Assembly: GCA_027483405.1 (NCBI GenBank)
Contig: JAIXUU010000335.1
Coordinates: 1 to 36,544, forward strand
Direction: 5' to 3'
Length of the DNA: 36,544 nucleotides
Source of the DNA: Planctomyces sp.
GTDB taxonomy: Bacteria > Planctomycetota > Planctomycetia > Planctomycetales > Planctomycetaceae
Part shown: positions 16,958-26,464 of the stretch, piece by piece
How the letters are laid out: each line of letters opens with the position of its first letter
Position numbering within the stretch: the first letter of the stretch is position 1
Made by a program: the position numbers and the translations under genes
The notes under the pieces: model-generated
The model's input: only the letters and a program-made list of their open reading frames with translations
What the model was told of the DNA's origin: nothing
Database searches by the model: none

Positions 16958-19234
16958 ATGAGTTCTCCATCAATTTCCAGTGTTCGGCTTCCCTTATGGG
17001 CACTGGAGAGTAATCCTTCGGTCTTTGGGCGACTGCATGAATGTCTATTGAATCTCAAGCCGGGTGCCCAGGTTTCGTCACTGCCACTGGATGACTGGCA
17101 GGTCACTGCACAGACGCTGACCAGCGAAGTGGTTGAACTCTTTGAGAAGACACCTGAGTGTATTGGCATCATGGTCATTGAAGACCAGGAACTGGTCGGA
17201 GTCATCTCTCGAAGTCAGTTGCTTACGTTACTGAGCCGACCTTTCGGGCTCGATTTGTACTTGAAACGACCAGTCCGCCACATGATCGATTCCATCGATG
17301 TGGTGCAGGCTGTGCATCCTGGCAGCCTGCCGATTCCGCAGGCCGCACAGATCGCTTTGAACCGTCCCTGGCCGCACAGTTACGAACCATTGGTCATACA
17401 GATTTCACCCAGTCAGTTTCGGTTACTCGATTTTCATACGTTGTTGCTCGCTCAATCACGGCTTCTCGAACTGGCCAACAACGAAGTACGGCGACAAATG
17501 GAAGTGGCTGATCGTGCGAATCGTGCCAAAAGTGATTTTCTGGCTCATATGAGTCATGAAATCCGCACACCGCTGACGGCGATTCTGGGCTTTGCCGAGT
17601 CTATTCAGAAAGAAGAAGTTTCAGCGGCAGAACATCGCAGTGCGGTCGATACGATTTTACGCAATGGCGAGCACCTGTTGAGTTTGATCAACGACACGCT
17701 CGATCTTTCAAAAATCGAGGCCGGGCGACTGACCATCGAACAACTGGAATGTCGTCCTCTAGTGATTGCAGCGGAAGTCCTGCAGTTGTTTCGCAGTCGC
17801 TTGAAATCCCAGCGTGTGCAACTGGAATTGAAAGGCGAAGGCTTACTCCCGGAAATGATTGTGAGCGACCCTACACGGCTGCGGCAGATCCTGATGAATC
17901 TTGTCGGCAATGCCGTAAAATTCACAGAATCCGGGATCGTTCGCATCGTCGCCAGAGTACGCAAGCCACCGTCAAATCCTGTGACGAGTGGCTCAGAGAA
18001 ATCGGCGAATCATGGACATGACAATGCGCCTGCTCGACTCGTACTGGAGGTTCAAGATAGCGGGATCGGTATGACAGAGGCACAGTTGGAAAAACTGTTT
18101 ACGCCCTTTACGCAGGCAGAGACATCGACGGTGCGGCGGTTTGGAGGGACTGGGCTCGGGTTATCGATCAGTCGGCAATTGGCCCGATTGCTGGAAGGGG
18201 ATCTCACGGTACGCAGTGAGTTTGGTAAAGGAAGTGTCTTTACGCTGGAACTCCCGCTGATTGGATCCAAAGAAGAAAATTGGCTGCCGCTGGAGCAGTT
18301 GGAAAAAACGCATCAACTTTCCGGTCGATATCCAGCGATTAAAGAACGTCAATTGCCACGTTGCCGGATCCTGCTGGCAGAAGATGGGCCAGATAATCGA
18401 TTGCTGCTGAGCTCCTGGCTGGGGCGATTGGGCGTGGATTTGCAGATGGTGAGCAATGGCCGTGAGGCCATTGAAGCTGTGCAGGGAAGTTTGCAGGTCA
18501 ACCGGCCATTTGACCTGATTCTGATGGATATGCAGATGCCGGAACTGGATGGTTTAGAGGCGACGCGTGAATTAAGAAAACGAGGTTGGTCAGGCCCGAT
18601 TATTGCGTTGACGGCCAATGTCATGGCCAGTGATCGTCAGCAGGCGCTGACTGCGGGTTGTACTGATTTTGCCACGAAGCCGATACATCGCGAGCAACTG
18701 TTCGGCCAGATCGAACAGGCTTTGCAGCAGAGTTTGCAAACGACGCACAGTTCGTCGGTTGCAGCTCCGGGGGTTGATCGGCCCGTCGATGTTAAAAGTC
18801 CGGAAACATCACTTTCAGCGGGAGCCGAGCGGGTTTCCTATCAGCCACCAACTCCCGTGCCCACTTCGAATAGTGATCTCTGGCTGGATCGTGAAGCTGG
18901 TCTTGAAAGAGTCGCTTACGATGAAGAACTTCTGGATGAGTTGCTGGTGCTGACGCTGGAGAATCTTCCAGGATGGCGGCGGGATCTGTGTCTGGCTGTC
19001 GAAGCCATGGATCTTCGTGCCATTAAGCGAATTGCGCATACGTTGCGAAACACAGGGAGTAACATTGGCTGTCAAAGATTGCAGCAGGCGGCTGGAGTGC
19101 TGGAAACTCGAATTGCGAGAAACGAAGCTTTGGAACTGATTCGCAAAGAATGTGCTCAGTTGGATGCGGTGGCTGCTGGATTATCGCAGCATCTCTCACA
19201 AAAGTTTCATTCCCAGAGTCGAGCCCAGCGATAG
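16958..19234 (+). CDS. Hybrid histidine kinase: sensor, HisKA-HATPase, receiver and Hpt
   Basis: The ATG at 16958 (MSSPSIS) is preceded by GGGAG at correct spacing, so I prefer it to the GTG at 16874; the protein is 758 residues. Residues 1-170 look CBS-like ([24 protein letters not shown]), with no membrane segment, so it is probably cytoplasmic. HisKA follows a short coiled region, with phospho-acceptor His200 in [15 protein letters not shown]. HATPase boxes are [29 protein letters not shown] and [16 protein letters not shown] receiver domain follows with Asp524 ([11 protein letters not shown]). The C-terminal Hpt domain carries His694 in [14 protein letters not shown]. This is a full phosphorelay in one chain, needing an output regulator elsewhere, possibly the regulator at 14906-15811. 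Confidence 0.92.
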   Translation: MSSPSISSVRLPLWALESNPSVFGRLHECLLNLKPGAQVSSLPLDDWQVTAQTLTSEVVELFEKTPECIGIMVIEDQELVGVISRSQLLTLLSRPFGLDLYLKRPVRHMIDSIDVVQAVHPGSLPIPQAAQIALNRPWPHSYEPLVIQISPSQFRLLDFHTLLLAQSRLLELANNEVRRQMEVADRANRAKSDFLAHMSHEIRTPLTAILGFAESIQKEEVSAAEHRSAVDTILRNGEHLLSLINDTLDLSKIEAGRLTIEQLECRPLVIAAEVLQLFRSRLKSQRVQLELKGEGLLPEMIVSDPTRLRQILMNLVGNAVKFTESGIVRIVARVRKPPSNPVTSGSEKSANHGHDNAPARLVLEVQDSGIGMTEAQLEKLFTPFTQAETSTVRRFGGTGLGLSISRQLARLLEGDLTVRSEFGKGSVFTLELPLIGSKEENWLPLEQLEKTHQLSGRYPAIKERQLPRCRILLAEDGPDNRLLLSSWLGRLGVDLQMVSNGREAIEAVQGSLQVNRPFDLILMDMQMPELDGLEATRELRKRGWSGPIIALTANVMASDRQQALTAGCTDFATKPIHREQLFGQIEQALQQSLQTTHSSSVAAPGVDRPVDVKSPETSLSAGAERVSYQPPTPVPTSNSDLWLDREAGLERVAYDEELLDELLVLTLENLPGWRRDLCLAVEAMDLRAIKRIAHTLRNTGSNIGCQRLQQAAGVLETRIARNEALELIRKECAQLDAVAAGLSQHLSQKFHSQSRAQR

Positions 19235-19292
19235 GCATCTGTCGCCATGGGTGAGAATGGGTGAGAACCAGAAGACTCACCAATCGTGAGCA

Positions 19293-20264
19293 CTACTCTT
19301 CCAGCTTGAGAAGTTCAGGAGGAGTCTGGGGTGGAACCAGTTTTTCGAGTGTCTTTCCTGACATTCTCAGCAAGGTCCCGGGGCCTAACGCATCCACCGC
19401 TTCTCGATTCAATTCCGATTGATACGCCACGACAGCCCCCGCCGACGTGTCAAAGGTCAGTTCTCCAGTCACAAGGAAGGGTGTGAGCCTGGAATTGACT
19501 TCTGGCTCAGAGGGTGGAACTGCCGGTTCGACGACAAAGCCAATCTGCACCAGTTTCTGATTGTTTGGAGTCACTGAGATCGAAGTGACCTGGAATTTGC
19601 GGGCGAGTTGAACGGTTCGCGGCTGGTTATCCGCACCTGGAACTTCGACTTGGAATGTTTCCTGCCAGGTACTCCCTCTCTGGACAGGACTTGCTGGAAA
19701 TGAGGGAAGGACATCATGCCGCGGAGTGGGCCCGGCTGCAGGATTGGCAACAGGCGTCCCATCGGTCTGCAGGACGACGGCTTTAATGATTCGACCATCA
19801 GGTGACAAGGTAATGCGAGAAGTCGTCTTTCCAATGCTCTCAGCAGCCATGCGGAAGGGCAGAGGCACCGGATCAGTTTGACTGCTGTCGTAATCCAGTT
19901 GGCCACCGCCCGGAAGTGTCGCCTTGATGAGAATTCGCTTGACGCTGGACTCGATCGTGGCGAGGCCTTGTTGATCGACCGCGACGATTTTCAGTTCTTT
20001 GATGGAACTGGACTGATTGGTGGAATCCTGTTCGGCATTTTGCACCTTGGTGGTCGCCACCATCTGCGATGCCACCAGATAGTTTAAGGATTGCCCCGGT
20101 TGAAACTTGTATTTCAGGAGAGCTGATTCCTCCTGGGCGAGCAGCAAAGTCGGGAAGAGCACCCAGAGAAGAGGACTCAGACTGCTCTGGAGCATGCATC
20201 GCCTGAGGAACTGCGATGGATTTGGTGCGGCGATCATTTTTAAACGGGATGATCGAGTTTTCAT
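19293..20264 (-). CDS. Secreted protein of unknown function
   Basis: The frame encodes 323 residues. A hydrophobic export segment, MLQSSLSPLLWVLFPTLLLA, begins at the ATG at 20195, which also has an AGG ribosome-like site. The longer starts at 20237 and 20264 add a basic stretch, so the true start is undecided. The mature part is beta-rich (YKFQPGQSLNYLV, SRITLSPDGRIIKAVV, GELTFDTSAGAVVAYQSEL) with a proline-rich middle. This resembles planctomycete secreted proteins of the DUF6263 type, but I cannot confirm the family. It converges on the hybrid kinase with about 58 bases between stops. Confidence 0.7.
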   Translation of the reverse strand: MKTRSSRLKMIAAPNPSQFLRRCMLQSSLSPLLWVLFPTLLLAQEESALLKYKFQPGQSLNYLVASQMVATTKVQNAEQDSTNQSSSIKELKIVAVDQQGLATIESSVKRILIKATLPGGGQLDYDSSQTDPVPLPFRMAAESIGKTTSRITLSPDGRIIKAVVLQTDGTPVANPAAGPTPRHDVLPSFPASPVQRGSTWQETFQVEVPGADNQPRTVQLARKFQVTSISVTPNNQKLVQIGFVVEPAVPPSEPEVNSRLTPFLVTGELTFDTSAGAVVAYQSELNREAVDALGPGTLLRMSGKTLEKLVPPQTPPELLKLEE

Positions 20265-20565
20265 CAGGGGAGATCCGTTCCCGGGGTCGAGACGATTTCG
20301 GGGCGATTGATTTTGAAGATTCAGGTACCGCTGGTTTTAAGTTATTGAATGTGAATCGTAACAGTATCTCGATTCTGGACAAAGGCCACTCTGTTGCAGT
20401 CCGTCGTGGCAATACTCATGCTCAGCAAGTTAGACTGATGGATATGAAATCCCGTTCCGAATGCTTCCATCGATTGAACAACACGATCCATGAAGTTCAG
20501 AATTCCTGATGAAAACATCTGAGCTGATCCACTGGTTTCACTACAGCAGCAGAAAGTAGCAAACA
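20265..20565. other. Divergent gap upstream of the universal stress protein gene
   Basis: About 300 bases. It should hold divergent promoters for the secreted protein and the stress protein. A 97-codon + strand frame (20216-20509) runs through most of it but has no ribosome site, no family resemblance and overlaps the opposite gene. I see no repeat or clear promoter. Confidence 0.4.
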
Positions 20566-21516
20566 ATGCACACCATCTCCCGAATTGTCGTTGGTGTTGA
20601 TCTGCATGAAGGGGATCGTCTGGTTGGTGATGAACTTCCTGCACCTACCCAGGCTGCGATTTCGCAAAGTCTGGAATTTGCAGCCAATCGAGGTGCAGAA
20701 CTCATTTATTGTGCCTGCCTCGATCTCTCGCCTCAGGCTGAAGATTTGATCCATGCGGATGTCACCAATGTTTATTCAACGGTGGAAGATTTCGCCAATC
20801 GGGCTCTCACTCGGCTGGTTGAGGCAGCCATAGCTCGTGGTGTAAAGGCTCAATACCAGTTGCGCATGGGTGGGTCATCGCGTGAGTTGACGCTGCTGGT
20901 TCAGGAAGTGAAGGCCGATCTGCTGGTGGTCGGTGCCCGCAATCGATCCGTCCTGTCGCATACGTTGTTTGGCAGTACTTCGACTAAACTTCTGCAGATT
21001 TGCCCGTGCCCGGTGTGGGTCGTTAAACCCGAAGAACTGCGCGAAATCCGCGAGATTGCCGTGTGTACTGATCTCTCTGAAGATTCTTTGCGGGCTTTGC
21101 ATGCAGCCATCGCTTTTGCCCATCATCTCGATGCGCGGTTGTTCATCCTGCATTCCATCGAGTTTCCGCTGGCAACTTATCTTCGCAGTGCAGGGAGCGA
21201 TGAAGCCGCCGTGGATGCTTATCACCAGCAGGTGAGAACAGCTTCCCACAATACGATTCATGCTCATTTGCATCAGACGGATTGGCGAACTTTGAATCAT
21301 GGTGTGCGCGTGGAACTGTTGGAGGGGAGTCCGTTGGCCACGATTCCAAGGTTTGTTGAAGAGCACGGTATCGACCTGACTGTCTTCACGACACATGGGC
21401 GGACTGGATTCAAACAATTCATTATGGGCAGTACAGCCCAAAGTCTGTTGCCGCTGTTAAAATCATCAGTTTTAGCGCTTAAGCCGACGGATTTCGCCAG
21501 CCCTGTCGAGCTGTAA
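20566..21516 (+). CDS. Universal stress protein, two tandem UspA domains
   Basis: The 316-residue protein contains two UspA domains. The first (residues 1-145) opens ISRIVVGVDLHEG and ends with the nucleotide-binding loop VVGARNRSVLSHTLFGSTST and VWVVKP. The second opens IAVCTDLSEDSLRAL and ends TTHGRTGFKQFIMGSTAQS. Both carry the G-2x-G-9x-G(S/T) pattern that marks ATP-binding UspA proteins. It is cytoplasmic, with no membrane segment. A purine-rich stretch AGCAGAAAG lies before the ATG. It is probably transcribed alone, as 170 bases separate it from glnE. Confidence 0.92.
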   Translation: MHTISRIVVGVDLHEGDRLVGDELPAPTQAAISQSLEFAANRGAELIYCACLDLSPQAEDLIHADVTNVYSTVEDFANRALTRLVEAAIARGVKAQYQLRMGGSSRELTLLVQEVKADLLVVGARNRSVLSHTLFGSTSTKLLQICPCPVWVVKPEELREIREIAVCTDLSEDSLRALHAAIAFAHHLDARLFILHSIEFPLATYLRSAGSDEAAVDAYHQQVRTASHNTIHAHLHQTDWRTLNHGVRVELLEGSPLATIPRFVEEHGIDLTVFTTHGRTGFKQFIMGSTAQSLLPLLKSSVLALKPTDFASPVEL

Positions 21517-21686
21517 TGGCCATTCGAGGGTTAAACTCCATACATGAGAAAAGTTCGGTTTGGAATGCGTCATTTGGTTGATCGATGTCATCAAAAGGTT
21601 GATGTCAGTATAGCTCCTGTGGGGCATCAGGTTGCCCGCAAGATGGCCCGCTGAGATCCGCAGATGCTTGCTGGAAAGAGATCGAC

Positions 21687-24600
21687 ATGCAACCCACATG
21701 GCGGGAACTGATTGAATCCCTGCGAGATCCTGATCAGTCTGCGCAAGTTGAAGAATTCCTGGCCAGGCTGGAGTTTGAAAATCCGTCTCAAGCCCGGCAG
21801 AGACTCACTCAATTGCTGCTGGGTGGAAGTCGTTCTCTTTATCACGGAGCCGAGCGTTCCACAGGGTCTGGAGCCAATTCTGCGGCTGGAGCGAGTAAAG
21901 CCCGGGCTGATGCGGGACGGCCTGGTTCCCAGCCGGGTTCTGTGACTCCGGATCAGGTCTTGGAGCGATCGCAGTTGATCCATCTGGGGAGGAATCGCCA
22001 GACCAGCGAAATCGTGCGGATGGCAACGCTGGAGCAGTTGATTGCCATTGTTTCTTCGTTACCACACCCCGATCAGTCGATACTGAACTTTGAACGGTAT
22101 ATTCAAAAGTACCCGGATCCGGATCATCTTTATTCCTATCTGGCGGCTCATCCCAGAGCTGTCGAGATCCTGTTGAAGCTGTTTGTTGGTAGCCAGTATC
22201 TGACCGGGATTCTTTTAAGGCGGCCTGCACTGCTGGAGCAATTAACACATCATCACCGATTGGCCGATTTGCGAAGTCGCCAGGAGTTTTTTGAAGGTGC
22301 TGTCGAGGCGGTGAGTGCTTTGCAGCCGGGGGCTGATCCAGCGAATGCCGTGCGGCGATTTCGACATAGTGAAATGTTGCGCATCGGCGCTTGCGACACG
22401 TTTGGGTTGATGGATTTTCGAGGAGTTGTCAATCAGCTTTCGCTGCTGGCGGATGCTGTCGTGGAGTGTGGTTTACGCTTAGCTGCCGGAAATCTTTACG
22501 CTTCGGTCAATGGTTTTACGGTCTTAGCGCTTGGCAAGCTGGGTGGCGAAGAACTGAACTACAGTTCGGATATCGACCTGGTATTTCTGCATCGAGGAAA
22601 TGCGGATGACTTGCTGGTGGCACAGCGCCTGGTGCGATTTCTGAACGATGCGAGTGATGAAGGCTTTTTGTATCGAGTTGATACGCGTTTAAGACCCTGG
22701 GGGCGTTCGGGGAATCTGGTTTCGACTCCTGAAGCTTATCTGACGTATCTGTCCCGCCATGCCGCCATCTGGGAGAAGCAGGCATTGATCAAGGCTCGCG
22801 TCATTGCCGGTGACTTTGCTCTGGGTGAAGAGTTTCTGGGGCTGATAGAAAATGTCATTCATGGTGCTCCCGAATCGGCAGTGCGAGCCAGCATTCGAGA
22901 ATCGAAACAAAAGATCGAGCAGGGCCTGGTTCGGCGCGGTCGGCAATGGGGAGAAGTGAAATCGGGTATGGGCTCGATTCGAGATATTGAGTTCATCGTG
23001 CAGTACCTGCAGATGACTCGTGGATTGACCCATCCGCATATTCGTTCGAGGAATACACTCGATTCACTGGTCAGGCTGGCCGATCAGGGGTTTCTGCAGG
23101 CAGATGAATATCGGCAGTTGACAGTGGGGTATGTCTTCCTGAGAACCATCGAGCATGCCATACAGTTAATGCATAATAAGCAGGACCACGCGCTTCCAGA
23201 GAATGAGCGGGAACTGTCTTATCTGGCGAGAAGGCTCGATTTTCCCGATGCGGCAACGTTTATCCGCCACTATGAGGATCATAGCCGGGAGATTCGACGT
23301 ATCTATGAGAAGTATCTGCTGACAGAGTCTGTTGAGCCGATTGAAATTCAACCTTTGCGTACCGCAAGTGTCGAGACATTTGGTCTTGTCAGTTACGAAA
23401 AGGCCTTCTCGAAAGAAGAGCGTCAGAAGCATCGGGATTGGCTGCAGGAGCTGACAATCGAGCAATCGGTGCGGGTCGATGCCACTTCGATGCCAGATGG
23501 TGCGTATCGGGTGACAGTTCTGGGAGTGGATGAGCCCGGCGATCTGTCGATGATCTGCGGACTGTTATTCGTCTACGGATTTGACATCTGCAGTGGTGAT
23601 GTATTCACCGATTGTCATCCGTCCGAAAACCTCTCTCGTTATGCCCAGTCTCTGCGAACGAACAAACGCGGCAACAGGGAAGTTCATCAACAACAACTCC
23701 GGGATTTTGTCGATGTCTTTCACGCCAAACCTTTGATTGATGCTGTCGTTCCTGAACTGTGGCAGCGCTATGAAGATGATCTGCGGACTCTCAAACATGT
23801 CGCGAGAACTAAAGGCCATGCGGAGGCTCAAGGCTTACTGGCAAAGCGAGTCGCGGCAGCTCTGCGGGGGAATGAATCTTCAGGTTCCCGGTTATTGCCA
23901 GTAGAAATTTCAGTCCAGGATGCCCGTGAGCGGCAGGCGACACTTCTGTGCCTGAAAGCCGATGACTCGATTGGCTTTCTGTACGAATTCACGAATGCTC
24001 TGGCGATCTGTGGTGTCGCTATCGAACAGATGTCGATCCGCAATGAAGGACATCGAGTTCAGGATACGCTTCTAATTACCGATGCCAGGCGAGGTGGCCG
24101 GATTCAGGATGATCGGCATGTGGAAGAACTGAAAGCGGCCATAGCGCTCATTCAGCAATTCACGCACCTGTTGCCTAAGGCTCCGAATCCGGAGGCGGCA
24201 CTGGTGCATTTTCGCCAGTTCTTGCAGGAACTTTTTCTGCAGGAGGCGTGGTGGGAGCAGCTTTCGTCGCTGGAACGGCCGGAAGTGCTCGATGCGCTGG
24301 CCAAACTCCTGGGGATCAGTGATTTTCTCTGGCAGGACTTTCTCCGTTTGCAGCATTCGAACCTATTCCCTGTGCTGGCAGATGTGGAGGGGTTGCAGGT
24401 TGCGAAAACGAAAGAGCAACTGGCGGAGGAATTGCGGCAGGAGATCTTTCAGGGGGCCGATCTTTCCCGCTGGCAATTGCGGCTGAATTCCTTCAAGGAT
24501 CGCGAAATGTTCCGCATCGATATGCGGCATATTCTGGGACACATCGGCCCGTTTGGTCACTTTTCGAATGAGTTGACCGATCTTGCGGAAGTGGTCGTTT

Positions 24601-25613
24601 CGCGTGCGTTTGAAATGTCATTGCGGGAACTGACATGGCGGCACGGCTCGCCACTTTTGCATGCCGGAACCCCGTGCAGTTGGACAGTGCTCGCGTTAGG
24701 AAAATGTGGGGGCAAAGAGATGGGCTTTGCCTCAGATATTGAGCTCATGCTGGTCTATGAAGGTGAGGGGAAAACGGATGGACCTCGCCCGATAGCCACG
24801 AGTGAATTCTTTCATCGTCTCGTGGAACTGTTTTCTCAATCGATCTTCGCCCGGCAGGAGGGGATCTTTCGGATTGATTTGCGATTAAGGCCTTATGGAA
24901 AGGCTGGAAATCTGGCGGTCTCGAAAGAGGCGTTCATCACCTACTTCGGGTTCGGTGGCCCAGCCTGGCCTTATGAACGTCAGGCGCTGGTGAAGCTGCG
25001 TCATGTGGCGGGAGACCAGGAACTCGGAAAAGCGCTGGAAGCATTTCGCGATCAGGTGTTGTACTCGGGTCAGAAATTTGATTTTGCCGCCATGCGGGCC
25101 TTACGGGAAAGGCAGGTGAGGCAGCTTTCGAACAGTGATGGCTTTAATGCCAAGCTGAGCCCCGGTGGTCTTGTGGACTGTGAGTATCTGGTTCAAGCCC
25201 TGCAATTGACGTGGGGCTCGACTCATCCCGAATTGCGAACCACGAACACTCGCGAAGCTTTAAGAATGATGCGGGATCTTGAACTTTTACCATTCGATGA
25301 TGCTGAAAAACTCAAAGCCGCATATCGCTTTCACCGGGCATTAATCGATGCGCTGCGCATGGTGCGTGGCGATGCGCGCGATTTGACAGTCCCACCTGCC
25401 AGCAGTGAGGAGTTTGAGTTTCTGGCAAGGCGGCTGGGTTATCACGACCGGGAAGCTGAACTGGCGAGCGAAATGGAAAAGCATATTCAAGTCGTGACGG
25501 AACTGGTGCGTCGGTGGACAGATCCGCATCTTGACTCTCATCCGGCCGTTGAACTGGCCAGTGTGCCGGGAGCTGTTCTCGAAGAGGGGACACACGGATC
25601 AATTGGGTTGTAG
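21687..25613 (+). CDS. glnE: Glutamine synthetase adenylyltransferase/deadenylylase with inserted GlnD-like ACT domains
   Basis: GlnE switches glutamine synthetase by attaching and removing AMP. At 1308 residues this protein is about 350 longer than enterobacterial GlnE. The first nucleotidyltransferase domain has VLALGKLGGEELNYSSDIDL with Asp295/Asp297 and Asp332 (VDTRLRPWG). A helical domain follows (to about 545). Two ACT domains come next: VTVLGVDEPGDLSMICGLL (about 607-690) and LLCLKADDSIGFLYEFTNAL (about 752-825), very like those of GlnD. The second nucleotidyltransferase domain has VLALGKCGGKEMGFASDIEL (1001-1020) and Asp1064 (RIDLRLRPYG), then a helical tail. In the second site the Asp-x-Asp is Asp1017-x-Glu1019. 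The ATG has a GAAAGAG site upstream. The ACT insertion suggests direct glutamine sensing. No glnA, glnB or glnD is nearby. Confidence 0.9.
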   Translation: MQPTWRELIESLRDPDQSAQVEEFLARLEFENPSQARQRLTQLLLGGSRSLYHGAERSTGSGANSAAGASKARADAGRPGSQPGSVTPDQVLERSQLIHLGRNRQTSEIVRMATLEQLIAIVSSLPHPDQSILNFERYIQKYPDPDHLYSYLAAHPRAVEILLKLFVGSQYLTGILLRRPALLEQLTHHHRLADLRSRQEFFEGAVEAVSALQPGADPANAVRRFRHSEMLRIGACDTFGLMDFRGVVNQLSLLADAVVECGLRLAAGNLYASVNGFTVLALGKLGGEELNYSSDIDLVFLHRGNADDLLVAQRLVRFLNDASDEGFLYRVDTRLRPWGRSGNLVSTPEAYLTYLSRHAAIWEKQALIKARVIAGDFALGEEFLGLIENVIHGAPESAVRASIRESKQKIEQGLVRRGRQWGEVKSGMGSIRDIEFIVQYLQMTRGLTHPHIRSRNTLDSLVRLADQGFLQADEYRQLTVGYVFLRTIEHAIQLMHNKQDHALPENERELSYLARRLDFPDAATFIRHYEDHSREIRRIYEKYLLTESVEPIEIQPLRTASVETFGLVSYEKAFSKEERQKHRDWLQELTIEQSVRVDATSMPDGAYRVTVLGVDEPGDLSMICGLLFVYGFDICSGDVFTDCHPSENLSRYAQSLRTNKRGNREVHQQQLRDFVDVFHAKPLIDAVVPELWQRYEDDLRTLKHVARTKGHAEAQGLLAKRVAAALRGNESSGSRLLPVEISVQDARERQATLLCLKADDSIGFLYEFTNALAICGVAIEQMSIRNEGHRVQDTLLITDARRGGRIQDDRHVEELKAAIALIQQFTHLLPKAPNPEAALVHFRQFLQELFLQEAWWEQLSSLERPEVLDALAKLLGISDFLWQDFLRLQHSNLFPVLADVEGLQVAKTKEQLAEELRQEIFQGADLSRWQLRLNSFKDREMFRIDMRHILGHIGPFGHFSNELTDLAEVVVSRAFEMSLRELTWRHGSPLLHAGTPCSWTVLALGKCGGKEMGFASDIELMLVYEGEGKTDGPRPIATSEFFHRLVELFSQSIFARQEGIFRIDLRLRPYGKAGNLAVSKEAFITYFGFGGPAWPYERQALVKLRHVAGDQELGKALEAFRDQVLYSGQKFDFAAMRALRERQVRQLSNSDGFNAKLSPGGLVDCEYLVQALQLTWGSTHPELRTTNTREALRMMRDLELLPFDDAEKLKAAYRFHRALIDALRMVRGDARDLTVPPASSEEFEFLARRLGYHDREAELASEMEKHIQVVTELVRRWTDPHLDSHPAVELASVPGAVLEEGTHGSIGL

Positions 25614-25640
25614 CACAGCTCAGTGGGATTGTAACACAGC
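25599..25640. repeat. Tandem 21-base duplication in which both glnE and rdgB end
   Basis: Bases 25599-25619 and 25620-25640 are adjacent copies matching at 17 of 21 positions. On the - strand each copy encodes a seven-codon unit, AVLQSH-stop and AVLQPN-stop. The rdgB frame ends in the first copy it meets (25640-25620), and the other copy lies just after its stop. The glnE stop TAG (25611-25613) lies inside the second copy. The two genes are thus convergent with 6 bases between their ends. Confidence 0.55.
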
Positions 25641-26255
25641 GATCATCTGAGGGATGAACTGTTCAAAGGCACGGGCTCTGTGGCTGATGTGTCTTTTGAC
25701 AGCCGGGGCGAGTTGCCCGAATGTCAGGTGATACTCGGGGACGAGAAAGAGTGGATCGTAGCCAAAACCATGGTCACCGCTGGGCTGGGTCAGAATTCTT
25801 CCCCAGCAGCGACCCTCCACCCGGACACGAATCTGGCCCGCTGGATCACTCAAGACGGCATGGCAGACGTAGTACGCCGCGCGATCATCTCCTTGCAGTG
25901 ATGACATTTCAGCCAAGAGCTTCGTGTTGTTTCGCTGATCATTAGAGGGCTCACCGGCATAGCGTGCTGAGTAAACACCGGGGGCATGGCCCAGGGCCGG
26001 TACACATAGCCCGCTGTCTTCAGCAATGGTCCAACGATGGAGTTGTCTGGCGACCGTCGTCGCTTTGAGATCGGCATTCTCGGCAAAAGTGCTCCCCGTC
26101 TCTGCGACATCCTGGATCGATTCGAATTCAGAAACACCCTGAACCTGAATCCCCCAGGGGGCGAGCAGTTCCATGACTTCGCCAATTTTCTTGCGATTAC
26201 GGCTGCTAAGAACGACAGATTCAGCAAGGTGCATCTGGAAGAAATCTTTATTCAT
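25620..26255 (-). CDS. rdgB: XTP/dITP pyrophosphatase (RdgB/HAM1 family)
   Basis: RdgB hydrolyses non-canonical purine triphosphates (XTP, ITP, dITP) to monophosphates, keeping them out of DNA and RNA. Motifs are VVLSSRNRKKIGEVMELL at the N-terminus, EDSGLCVPALGHAPGVYSAR (about 79-98), GFGYDPLFLVPEYHLTFGQL and the C-terminal KRHISHRARAFEQF. The length of 211 residues is normal. The ATG 7 codons in (MHLAES) is an alternative start, and neither has a clear ribosome site. It is divergent from the permease gene with 209 bases between. Confidence 0.94.
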   Translation of the reverse strand: MNKDFFQMHLAESVVLSSRNRKKIGEVMELLAPWGIQVQGVSEFESIQDVAETGSTFAENADLKATTVARQLHRWTIAEDSGLCVPALGHAPGVYSARYAGEPSNDQRNNTKLLAEMSSLQGDDRAAYYVCHAVLSDPAGQIRVRVEGRCWGRILTQPSGDHGFGYDPLFLVPEYHLTFGQLAPAVKRHISHRARAFEQFIPQMIAVLQSH

Positions 26256-26464
26256 GGGGAGTCAAAAAGTGTGAGGGTCCGGTTGACCCTGTCGAGAGTT
26301 GAGTGTTGTTTGTTTTGGCCGGGTGACTTCACGATGGAACTGCGAAGCATTCCGTTATAGAACGATGGAAAATCTGTTGCCACTCTTCGTTCATCACGAC
26401 GAGGTTGGTGACTGGTTCTGACCAGCCATGAATGTCCATACGTCGTGCAATCATCAGGTGATCC

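Noticed and set aside
20216..20509. 97-codon + strand frame upstream of the universal stress protein gene
   Set aside because: It overlaps the opposite gene, has no ribosome site and has an unremarkable composition.
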